This document shows positions 1-6,183 of a DNA stretch of 6,937 nucleotides, piece by piece. A program made the position numbers and the translations under genes. Positions within the stretch are counted from its first letter, which is position 1. Every line of letters begins with the position of its first letter. Origin of the DNA: an uncultured Chloroflexota bacterium (GTDB taxonomy: Bacteria > Chloroflexota > Anaerolineae > Anaerolineales > Villigracilaceae); assembly GCA_903837815.1 (NCBI GenBank), contig CAILWD010000557.1:1-6937 (forward strand). The letters run 5' to 3'. Below the pieces are notes generated by a model, which saw only the letters and a program-made list of their open reading frames with translations, was not told the origin of the DNA and did not search any database.

Positions 1-522
1 GCCCAGGTCGTGTTCACCGGTGCGGATACCCCCGCGGTCGCTGACGTTGCCCAGGAAAAGGGCAAATGGGGCGTCACCTATGACTGGTACGGTTCCTGCA
101 AAGTGGATGCTTGTTTGACCGCTCCCTACTGGGTCTGGGGTCCCGTCTATGCCGACATCACCGAAAAAGTGATCGCCGGAACCTATGTCCCCGGTTGGGA
201 TTACTTCGACGCTGAAACCGGCGCCCTGGGTCTCTATGGCTTCATGGAAGGCCAGGAAATGCAGCCCGGCGTGAAAGACCTCGACCCCGAAGTGATTGCC
301 ATGGTCGAAGAAACCCTCGCCCAAATGCTCGCCGGCGAGTTCACCCGTTTCGATGTCTTCACCGGACCCATCAACGACAATCAGGGCAACGTGGTTCTGC
401 CCGAAGGTCAGGCGCTCGAACAGGTTGACCTCGACGCCTTCCCCGAATTCGGTCTGCCCTGCTCTGTCGATGTTTGTATGAAGTGGTGGGCTGAAGGCAT
501 TACCGCCGAACTGCCCCAATAG
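1..522 (+). CDS. BMP-family ABC transporter substrate-binding protein (3' part only)
   Basis: This is the C-terminal 173 residues of an extracellular solute-binding protein of the BMP/PnrA family (Pfam Bmp type), open at the left edge of the window. These proteins bind a small molecule, usually a purine nucleoside, outside the membrane and deliver it to an ABC permease. Recognisable parts are the stretch with V-V-F-T-G-A-D and E-K-G-K-W-G-V-T-Y-D (fragment residues 3-28), the L-T-A-P-Y-W-V-W-G-P block (about 39-48), and the C-terminal V-F-T-G-P-I-x-D-x-x-G-x-V-x-x-P-x-G motif, followed by W-W-A-E-G-I near the end. An unusual trait is two C-x4-C pairs of the same form, C-x-V-D-x-C (Cys33/38 and Cys154/159). 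The downstream ATPase and permeases on the same strand confirm the role. The signal peptide and lipobox would lie upstream and cannot be seen. The substrate is not determined. Confidence 0.9.
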   Translation, partial: AQVVFTGADTPAVADVAQEKGKWGVTYDWYGSCKVDACLTAPYWVWGPVYADITEKVIAGTYVPGWDYFDAETGALGLYGFMEGQEMQPGVKDLDPEVIAMVEETLAQMLAGEFTRFDVFTGPINDNQGNVVLPEGQALEQVDLDAFPEFGLPCSVDVCMKWWAEGITAELPQ

Positions 523-535
523 TTCTTTGCTTTCA

Positions 536-571
536 AGGGCTGGAATCCCTCCGGGGTTCCAGCCCTCTTTT
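536..571 (+). terminator. Intrinsic terminator / attenuator after the binding-protein gene
   Basis: A near-perfect hairpin starts 13 bases after the stop codon. Bases 536-549 pair with 553-566 around a 3-base loop, with one T-G wobble (546/556), and CTTTTA follows directly. It lies between the binding protein and the ATPase of the same transporter. It probably works as a partial terminator, giving more binding protein than membrane components, which is common in ABC import operons. A separate promoter for the ATPase gene between 572 and 616 is not obvious. Confidence 0.85.
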
Positions 572-616
572 ATCCATGCAGTCTGTTCGATTAATAGAGA
601 ACGATGGCTTTATCGC

Positions 617-621
617 AGGAG
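617..621 (+). promoter_or_regulatory. Shine-Dalgarno site that fixes a GTG start for the ATPase
   Basis: AGGAG lies 7 bases upstream of GTG at 629, which is in frame with the ATPase. The open frame extends back to 527, but that extension runs through the terminator hairpin and encodes residues with no ABC-domain resemblance. GTG at 629 is therefore the better start. Confidence 0.85.
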
Positions 622-628
622 TGACTCA

Positions 629-2215
629 GTGACACAGACAACACCTCCCACATCTGAAACGCTTGCCGTTGAAATGCGCGGCATTGTTAAGAAGTTTCCC
701 GGCGTGCTTGCCAACGACCATGTGGATTTCGAATTGCGCGCCGGTGAAATTCACGGCTTGCTTGGCGAAAACGGCGCGGGAAAAAGCACGCTTATGAACG
801 TCCTGGCTGGTTTATACCGGCAGGAAGCAGGAATTATCAAAGTAAAAGGCAAACCCGTGGATTTTTATTCCCCGCGGGATGCAATCAAATCCGGGATCGG
901 CATGATCCACCAGCACTTCATGCTGGTTCCCTCTCAGACCGTCACTGAAAACGTGCTCCTGGGTTTGGATGATCCGCGCTTTTTCATGCGCCTGCCGGAA
1001 TATGACGCAAAAGTCGCGGCAGTCGGCGAACGATTTGGCTTGAAGGTGGACCCGAAAGCCAAAATCTGGCAGTTGTCCGTCGGCGAGCAGCAGCGCGTGG
1101 AATTGCTCAAGATGCTGTACCGCGGCGCCAACGTCCTCATCATGGATGAGCCGACCGCTGTGCTCGCGCCGCAGGAAATCGAAGGTTTATTCGAAATCCT
1201 GCATTCGATGGTGGCGCAGGGCAAGTCGATCATTTTCATCAGCCACAAATTGCAGGAAGTGAGCGCCATCGCCGACCGCGTGAGCGTGCTGCGGCGCGGC
1301 GTTTCCACTGCCACGGGCGTCCCCTCGAAGGGCGTGACGCGGCAGGAACTGGCGCGTTTGATGGTTGGGCGCGACGTGGTCTTTGCCCTCGATAAGAAAC
1401 CCGGCAACCCCGGCAAGGTGGTGCTGGAAGTCAACGATGTTCATGCGGACAACGACAAAGGCTTGCCCGCTCTGCGCGGCTTCTCGCTCAACGTCCGCGC
1501 CGGTGAAATTGTTGGCGTGGCGGGTGTGGCTGGCAACGGACAATCCGAACTGTCGCAGGTCATCACCAGCCTGCGAAAATGCAAGCAGGGCAACGTGCTA
1601 TTGAACGGCGATAATCTCAGCGCGCACAACACCCTCTTCGGCATCCAGCATGGCATGGCGTACGTCCCCGAAGACCGCAACCACGTGGGCAGCGCTCCCA
1701 ACCTGAGCGTGACCGATAACGTCATCATGAAAAAATACCGCCAGCCGCCCATTTCGCGCGGGGGAATGCTGGATATGAACGCGGCGACGAAGCTCGCCAA
1801 AGAGTTGAAAGAAGCCTACGAAATTGTCGTGCCGAATGTCACCACCCCGGTGCGCCTGCTCTCCGGCGGAAATTTACAACGCGTGATTTTGGCGCGCGAA
1901 ATTTCTAGCCTGCCCAACTTCATGGTTGCTGTCCAGCCGACCCGCGGCTTGGACGTGGGCGCGATCGAAGGCGTCCACCGCCTGTTGATGGCACAGCGCG
2001 AGGCGGGCGCGGCGGTTCTCCTCATCTCGGAAGAGTTGGAAGAATTACTTTCGTTGAGTGACCGCGTGTACGTGATCTACGAAGGAAAGACTATGGGCGA
2101 GGTCAAGGTTGGGGGAGCCGAACCAGACGAGAGTTTGATTGAAACCATCGGCTTGATGATGACCGGCACGCCGCTGGATCAAATCCACAAGGAAGGAGTC
2201 GGCGCAAATGGCTGA
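629..2215 (+). CDS. Double-domain ABC transporter ATP-binding protein, YufO/NupO-like (nucleoside-type importer)
   Basis: This 528-residue cytoplasmic ATPase would power import through the two permeases encoded downstream. It has two fused nucleotide-binding domains, like RbsA and YufO, at a normal family length (about 500-530). Domain 1 (about residues 12-250) is complete: Walker A G-E-N-G-A-G-K-S-T at 46-54, Q-loop Gln95, signature L-S-V-G-E-Q-Q at 149-155, Walker B with Asp173/Glu174, and switch His206. Domain 2 (about 264-515) has signature L-S-G-G-N at 411-415 but degenerate catalytic sites: the Walker A Lys is Gln305, the Walker B D-E is Val435-Gln436, and the switch His position is Glu468. 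Such asymmetry, including Q-P-T-R-G-L-D-V-G-A, is typical of this family, so one competent ATP site is expected. The start is GTG with AGGAG 7 bases upstream. The 3' end overlaps the next gene by 8 bases, indicating translational coupling. Substrate specificity (purine nucleoside or other) is inferred from the family only. Confidence 0.95.
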   Translation: MTQTTPPTSETLAVEMRGIVKKFPGVLANDHVDFELRAGEIHGLLGENGAGKSTLMNVLAGLYRQEAGIIKVKGKPVDFYSPRDAIKSGIGMIHQHFMLVPSQTVTENVLLGLDDPRFFMRLPEYDAKVAAVGERFGLKVDPKAKIWQLSVGEQQRVELLKMLYRGANVLIMDEPTAVLAPQEIEGLFEILHSMVAQGKSIIFISHKLQEVSAIADRVSVLRRGVSTATGVPSKGVTRQELARLMVGRDVVFALDKKPGNPGKVVLEVNDVHADNDKGLPALRGFSLNVRAGEIVGVAGVAGNGQSELSQVITSLRKCKQGNVLLNGDNLSAHNTLFGIQHGMAYVPEDRNHVGSAPNLSVTDNVIMKKYRQPPISRGGMLDMNAATKLAKELKEAYEIVVPNVTTPVRLLSGGNLQRVILAREISSLPNFMVAVQPTRGLDVGAIEGVHRLLMAQREAGAAVLLISEELEELLSLSDRVYVIYEGKTMGEVKVGGAEPDESLIETIGLMMTGTPLDQIHKEGVGANG

Positions 2216-3332
2216 GTCTACTGCTTTGAAGAAGAAGGGCGCGGGCTATAAAATTCGCATCGAGCCACGCCTCGACGTGCCGCCCGCCTGGTACCCGCTT
2301 TTGGTTTCGCTGGGCGCTTTGGTGGTTGCCTTGATTTTGGGCGGGATCCTCATCCTGTTTGCGGGCGGCGACCCAATCAAATCCTACCAGCATATTGCCA
2401 AAGCCTCATTTGGCGATGTAGGCGTGCTCTCGGATACGATTGTGAAGGCGACCCCTATTTTGCTGACCGCCCTCGCCTGTTCGGTGGCGTTCCGCATGAA
2501 ATTATGGAACATCGGCGCCGAGGGGCAGTTCATCATGGGCGCGTGGGGCGCGAGCGCCATTGTGCTGGCTCCCGTGCTGCCCGCTGAAACTCCCCGCTGG
2601 CTGTTCCTGGCGGTGATGGCGCTGGCTGGCATGGCGGCGGGCGCCGCTTGGGGATTTATCCCCGGCTATCTCAAGGCAAAGTTCAACGTCAACGAAATCA
2701 TCAGCACTTTGATGTTGAACTACATCTCGATTGCCTGGATGAACTTCTGGATTTTCGGCGTCTGGTCTGAGGGCGGCTTTCAGATGTCGCCCAAGTTCCC
2801 GCTCAATGCCTGGCTGCCCCGCCTGGCGGAGTACGCAAAGCAGGTGACAGCTTTTCGCGGGTTGACCACGCACGCAGGCTTGCTGCTCGGAATCGTGGCG
2901 GCGGTCATCCTCTGGCTCATTGTGTACCGCAGCCGCTGGGGATACGAAATCCGCCTGATTGGCGATAACCCGCAGGCGGCGAAGTATGCCGGCATCAACA
3001 TTGCCGCCAACATCGTTTATGTGATGATGCTTTCCGGTGCGCTGGCTGGCTTGGGCGGCATGAGCGAAGTCTCCGGCGTGGTTCACCGCTTGCAGACCGC
3101 CCCGGTTGCGGCAGGCTACGGCTTTACCGGTATCATCGTGGCGTGGCTTGCGAAGTTGAATCCGCTGGCGATTGTGATTGTTTCGGTTTTGTTCGGCGCG
3201 TTGATTTTGGCGGGACGCGAGATTCAACCCTCCGGCGTGCCGAAGATGATTCAAGGCATCATCCTCGTCTCGCTGATTGCGAGCGATTTCCTGCTGCGCT
3301 ATCGCGTCCGCATTGTGCGCGGGGAGGAGTAA
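2208..3332 (+). CDS. ABC transporter permease, YufP/NupP-like (BPD_transp_2 family)
   Basis: This 374-residue inner-membrane permease forms half of the translocation channel and would pair with the product of the next gene. A basic N-terminal tail (about 1-25) precedes roughly 8-10 hydrophobic segments, including about 28-52, 80-96, 105-123, 130-155, 165-185, 222-241, 263-285, 304-333 and 345-363. Family hallmarks are F-N-V-N-E-I-I-S-T-L-M-L-N-Y-I at 159-173, and the cytoplasmic loop W-G-Y-E-I-R-L-I-G-D-N-P-x-A-A-x-Y-A-G-I at 244-263, which probably contacts the ATPase. G-Y-G-F-T-G-I-I-V-A-W-L-A at 303-315 is also typical. The ATG at 2208 lies inside the end of the ATPase gene, with GGAAGGAG (2191-2198) 9 bases upstream, so translation is likely coupled. 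No defect is visible. Confidence 0.95.
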   Translation: MAESTALKKKGAGYKIRIEPRLDVPPAWYPLLVSLGALVVALILGGILILFAGGDPIKSYQHIAKASFGDVGVLSDTIVKATPILLTALACSVAFRMKLWNIGAEGQFIMGAWGASAIVLAPVLPAETPRWLFLAVMALAGMAAGAAWGFIPGYLKAKFNVNEIISTLMLNYISIAWMNFWIFGVWSEGGFQMSPKFPLNAWLPRLAEYAKQVTAFRGLTTHAGLLLGIVAAVILWLIVYRSRWGYEIRLIGDNPQAAKYAGINIAANIVYVMMLSGALAGLGGMSEVSGVVHRLQTAPVAAGYGFTGIIVAWLAKLNPLAIVIVSVLFGALILAGREIQPSGVPKMIQGIILVSLIASDFLLRYRVRIVRGEE

Positions 3333-3335
3333 TTT

Positions 3336-4304
3336 ATGGACCCCATTATCATTCTCCAGGCAGGCGTAGCCACCGGCACCGTGCTTTTGTTTGCCACCAT
3401 CGGCGAAATCTTTGCCGAACGTTCCGGCGTGCTCAACCTCGGCGTGGAAGGCATGATGCTGATTGGCGCGATGACTGCGTTCAGCGTCACCATCAAGACC
3501 GGCAACCCGTGGCTCGGCGTGCTGGCGGCAATGCTGGCGGCTGGGCTTATCAGCCAGGTTCACGCCTACATCACCATCACCCTGCAAGCAGACCAGGTGG
3601 TCAGCGGGCTGGCGCTCACCTTCCTCGGCACGGGCATCAGCCTTGTGCTGGGCGAGGGCTTGAGCAAGGCTGGCACGGTTTCCCTGCTGCCCAATTTCTC
3701 GATCCCCCTGCTTTCGCAGATCCCAATTTTGGGACCGATTCTGTTCACCAAGCAAAGCGTGCTGGTTTACATCGGATACCTGTTCACGCCGCTGACCTGG
3801 TACTACATCAACCACACCCGCCCCGGCTTGAATCTGCGCTCGGTGGGTGAATACCCGTCTGCTGCCGATTCGCTTGGCATCAGCGTCTTCCGCCTGCGCT
3901 ATTTCTACGTCTTCGTCGGCGGGATGCTGGCGGGACTGGCGGGAGCCACCATCAGCCTTGCCGTTGCTCCGGGCTGGTTCAGCGAGTTGACCACCGCCGG
4001 ACAAGGCTGGATCGCCGTCGGTCTGGTCATCTTCGCCCAGTGGGACCCCGTCCGCGCAATGTTTGGCTCGTACGCCTTCGGCGCGCTCCGCCGCCTGATT
4101 TTGGACATCCAAGGACCGACCATCATCTTCGGCTTTGCCAATCCCTTCTACTACAACCCGTACTGGGGATTCTTCCTGCAAATGTTGCCGTACGCCTTCA
4201 CCGTCATCGTGCTGGTGATTGGCTCGCGCGAAGCCATGCGGAAGCGCCTCGGCGCCCCCGCCGCACTCGGCAATCCCTATATCCGTGGTGAACGCGGTAA
4301 GTAA
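3336..4304 (+). CDS. ABC transporter permease, YufQ/NupQ-like (BPD_transp_2 family)
   Basis: This 322-residue inner-membrane protein is the second permease subunit of the BMP-type importer. The diagnostic motif G-E-I-F-A-E-R-S-G-V-L-N-L-G-V-E-G-M-M is at residues 23-41. The cytoplasmic coupling loop G-L-N-L-R-S-V-G-E-Y-P-x-A-A-D-S-L-G-I is at 164-182, and G-Q-G-W-I-A-V-G-L-V-I-F near 222-233. About eight hydrophobic segments are seen (for example 5-22, 40-75, 86-106, 142-157, 189-211, 225-250, 283-296). It starts 3 bases after the stop of the first permease, and the Shine-Dalgarno GGAGGAG (3323-3329) covers the end of that gene. This is the last gene of the transcription unit, followed 13 bases later by a strong terminator. 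The C-terminal tail (from about 298) is basic and cytoplasmic. Length and motifs are normal for the family. Confidence 0.95.
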   Translation: MDPIIILQAGVATGTVLLFATIGEIFAERSGVLNLGVEGMMLIGAMTAFSVTIKTGNPWLGVLAAMLAAGLISQVHAYITITLQADQVVSGLALTFLGTGISLVLGEGLSKAGTVSLLPNFSIPLLSQIPILGPILFTKQSVLVYIGYLFTPLTWYYINHTRPGLNLRSVGEYPSAADSLGISVFRLRYFYVFVGGMLAGLAGATISLAVAPGWFSELTTAGQGWIAVGLVIFAQWDPVRAMFGSYAFGALRRLILDIQGPTIIFGFANPFYYNPYWGFFLQMLPYAFTVIVLVIGSREAMRKRLGAPAALGNPYIRGERGK

Positions 4305-4317
4305 TGGATAACGTAAT

Positions 4318-4348
4318 ATCGGGGCGGCAGACACCGCCCCGATTTTTT
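4318..4348 (+). terminator. Intrinsic terminator of the transporter operon
   Basis: A 10-bp stem (bases 4318-4327 with 4334-4343) is GC-rich, with a 6-base loop (CAGACA), and runs into TTTTT (4344-4348). It sits just after the stop codon of the second permease. On the minus strand no T-run follows the hairpin, so it is probably unidirectional. Its T-tract overlaps the stop codon of the convergent protease gene (4347-4349). Confidence 0.9.
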
Positions 4349-6089
4349 ATAATCTGTGCGTGCCCTTTTTTCTTCCCCACAATAAGAGCAATAAACCCGC
4401 CAGCATAAAGGCTGTCCCAGCACAAGGAACTTCCCAGTCTGTCAGGTTGATAGCGCGTGCGCGCGGCTCGGTCAAATTTCGGAAAGGCGTGGCGGTTAGA
4501 GTTTCGACATAAACCGGCTGTTCGCTGGGCGTAGCCGTTGATGTGACTATGGTAGCAGAAGGGATGGGGGTATACGTGGAGATAACGGCAAATGTTGGAA
4601 CAGGTGGCATTGCGAAAAGAGAGGGAGTTTTTTCATGCTCGCCCACATTGGGAGATGACAAGGATGAGATCAATTTCAAGGCGGAGTCCATTTGAATCAA
4701 TCCGAAGCCGTACTCGTAATCAAATCCTGCCGCCCCCAGATCCTTTGCGGAAGTCTTCATCTGGGACTCTACCAAAGCCGAAGAACCATTACCCGGAATT
4801 CCATATAAGACCGCTGCCAAACCAGAAACATGGGGAGCCGCCATCGAAGTGCCGCTGTTATATCCGTACCCATTGCGGGTGGTTGAGTAAATCAGCAAAC
4901 CCGGCGCCATCAGGTCCAGCGCCTCACCGGTGTTTGAATTTGGCACATGATTATCGTTGCTATCCACTGCGCCTACCGCAATGACGGGCGGATACAATGC
5001 CGGATACAAAATTGTCCCGCCGCTATTACCTGCAGCCGCCACAAGGATCACGCCTCTTTGATGGGCATAGTTGACCGCGTCCCGCAGCGCTTGCGAGTCA
5101 TTGACGCTGCCCAGGCTGAGGTTGATGACCTGCGCGCCTTGATTCGTTGCCCATATAATTCCTTCCGCGACACCTGAAAGTGGACCGACCCCCAACTGTC
5201 CCAACACCTTAACCGGCATGATGCGCGCGCCCCACGAAACACCGGCCACCCCAATACCGTTATTGCTCGAGGCGGCTGCAATTCCCGCCACATGCGTCCC
5301 GTGGCTTTGAAGGTTATCATCCTGTGGAATGGCGTCATCATCGATGAAGTCATAACCAGGGACGATTTTCGCGGCCAGGTCAGGATGAGCAAGTTCGACG
5401 CCTGTATCCAGAATTGCAATGGTAACTGAGGTTGATCCTGTGGAATAATTCCAGCCTTGCGGCGCACGAATGTTCTTCAAACCGTATTGAAATGCGAAAT
5501 TTGGGTCAGCAGGGGTGATGTCTGCGGCAAAAGCCATGAAATTTGGCTCTGCATAGCGCGTTTGCGGACAAGCGGAAATTGCCGCAATCGCCTCCGCAAC
5601 CCTGCCATCGGGGACTTGAATCACCCACACGCCAATCTCTTCGATAACGGAAATGGACTCCGCGCCCGACGGGAAAAGACATTGATTGATTTCCGCTGTC
5701 GAGGCAGACTTTCGAAAGCGGATAAGAATTTCATCGGATTTATATGTTCCTGAAAAAGCCGCCTTTTGCTCCTCGACCTGCGGTGTGGCTGAACTTTCTG
5801 GAAACTCCGATGGAACTACAGAGGGAGTCTGTATCATTGTCTCCGTTCCAGGCATTGTGGATTCAGGAAACGGGGTTTCCGAAAATGTGGCAATAACCGG
5901 AAGCAAAGTCTCTTCTGGGAGAGGCGTTTCTGTAATTACAACCGTCGGTTCGGAACTCGGCGTTCCCTCCTGTCTGGCTGAAACCCCATGCCCATGGAAA
6001 TTCATTCCCGCAAGGCAAATCAAAGCCAGCCACAGAATGGCGCGCTTCCCAAAGCAGGAGACGGGTCCTTTTCTATTCATCTCAGTCAT
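4347..6089 (-). CDS. Secreted, C-terminally anchored subtilisin-like serine protease (peptidase S8) with propeptide
   Basis: This 580-residue protein (from ATG at 6089) is a subtilase that cleaves proteins at the cell surface. In order: basic N-region and hydrophobic core (about 17-31) of a signal peptide, with likely cleavage near V-S-A (36-38); a Thr/Pro/Glu-rich spacer (about 43-105); an S8 propeptide resembling the fervidolysin-type N-domain (about 118-184); then the catalytic domain (about 205-475). The triad is complete: Asp228 in D-T-G, His263 in H-G-T-H-V-A-G, Ser415 in G-T-S-M-A-A-P-H, with oxyanion Asn355 in A-A-G-N-S-G. A second Thr/Pro/Ser-rich linker (about 484-540) leads to a hydrophobic helix (about 557-571) and the basic tail W-G-R-K-K, a membrane anchor. 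The start is uncertain. ATG at 6089 or 6080 fits the signal peptide; the frame opens at GTG 6161, but that puts 24 extra residues before the signal peptide. No clear Shine-Dalgarno precedes any of them. Natural substrates are unknown. Confidence 0.92.
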   Translation of the reverse strand: MTEMNRKGPVSCFGKRAILWLALICLAGMNFHGHGVSARQEGTPSSEPTVVITETPLPEETLLPVIATFSETPFPESTMPGTETMIQTPSVVPSEFPESSATPQVEEQKAAFSGTYKSDEILIRFRKSASTAEINQCLFPSGAESISVIEEIGVWVIQVPDGRVAEAIAAISACPQTRYAEPNFMAFAADITPADPNFAFQYGLKNIRAPQGWNYSTGSTSVTIAILDTGVELAHPDLAAKIVPGYDFIDDDAIPQDDNLQSHGTHVAGIAAASSNNGIGVAGVSWGARIMPVKVLGQLGVGPLSGVAEGIIWATNQGAQVINLSLGSVNDSQALRDAVNYAHQRGVILVAAAGNSGGTILYPALYPPVIAVGAVDSNDNHVPNSNTGEALDLMAPGLLIYSTTRNGYGYNSGTSMAAPHVSGLAAVLYGIPGNGSSALVESQMKTSAKDLGAAGFDYEYGFGLIQMDSALKLISSLSSPNVGEHEKTPSLFAMPPVPTFAVISTYTPIPSATIVTSTATPSEQPVYVETLTATPFRNLTEPRARAINLTDWEVPCAGTAFMLAGLLLLLWGRKKGTHRL

Positions 6090-6104
6090 TTTATAATAAA
6101 TGTT

Positions 6105-6134
6105 TCGAACGAGAAAGCCATAGCGCAAGTTCGA
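6105..6134. repeat. Short inverted repeat in the divergent intergenic region
   Basis: TCGAAC (6105-6110) and GTTCGA (6129-6134) form a perfect 6-bp inverted repeat with an 18-base spacer, placed between two divergent genes. The arms are centred 24 bases apart and could be half-sites for a dimeric regulator. The arms are short, so chance is possible. Confidence 0.3.
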
Positions 6135-6138
6135 TTTA

Positions 6139-6147
6139 TGGTATGAT
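6139..6147 (+). promoter_or_regulatory. Probable extended -10 promoter for the proline-rich protein gene
   Basis: TGGTATGAT combines the extended -10 dinucleotide TG with TATGAT, one base from the TATAAT consensus. It lies 36 bases upstream of the ATG at 6184. No good -35 hexamer is seen at the standard distance, as expected for extended -10 promoters. Transcription would begin near 6154. A Shine-Dalgarno-like AAAGGTG (6173-6179) precedes the ATG. Confidence 0.5.
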
Positions 6148-6183
6148 AAATTGAATTTCACAGTACAACATTAAAGGTGCGTA

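Noticed and set aside
604..624. Six-codon open frame M-A-L-S-Q-E just before the ATPase start, as a possible leader peptide
   Set aside because: It has only a weak ribosome site and no regulatory codon run or alternative hairpins. It is short enough to occur by chance.
527..628. Upstream extension of the ATPase reading frame
   Set aside because: It passes through the terminator hairpin and has no ribosome site or family resemblance. GTG 629 has AGGAG at proper spacing.
934..1543. Minus-strand open frames opposite the ATPase gene
   Set aside because: They overlap the conserved ATPase motifs, have no recognisable domain and no ribosome site. They are by-products of GC-rich codon structure.
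2502..4334. Long open frame (610 codons) on the minus strand, antisense to both permeases
   Set aside because: It lies wholly opposite two well-recognised membrane-protein genes. Its translation is rich in His, Gln, Asn and Asp without any domain, as expected of the complement of GC-rich hydrophobic codons.
4348..4353. Perfect TATAAT after the operon terminator
   Set aside because: It is made by the terminator T-run plus the protease stop region. There is no -35 at the right distance, and no plus-strand gene follows for about 1.8 kb.
6012..6030. Lipobox-like Cys in the protease signal peptide (A-L-I-C)
   Set aside because: The residue before the Cys is Ile, not Gly/Ala/Ser, and the Cys lies inside the hydrophobic core. 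A normal signal peptidase site near V-S-A fits better.
6090..6161. N-terminal extension of the protease to GTG at 6161
   Set aside because: It would place 24 non-hydrophobic residues before the signal peptide, has no ribosome site, and would cover most of the divergent promoter region.
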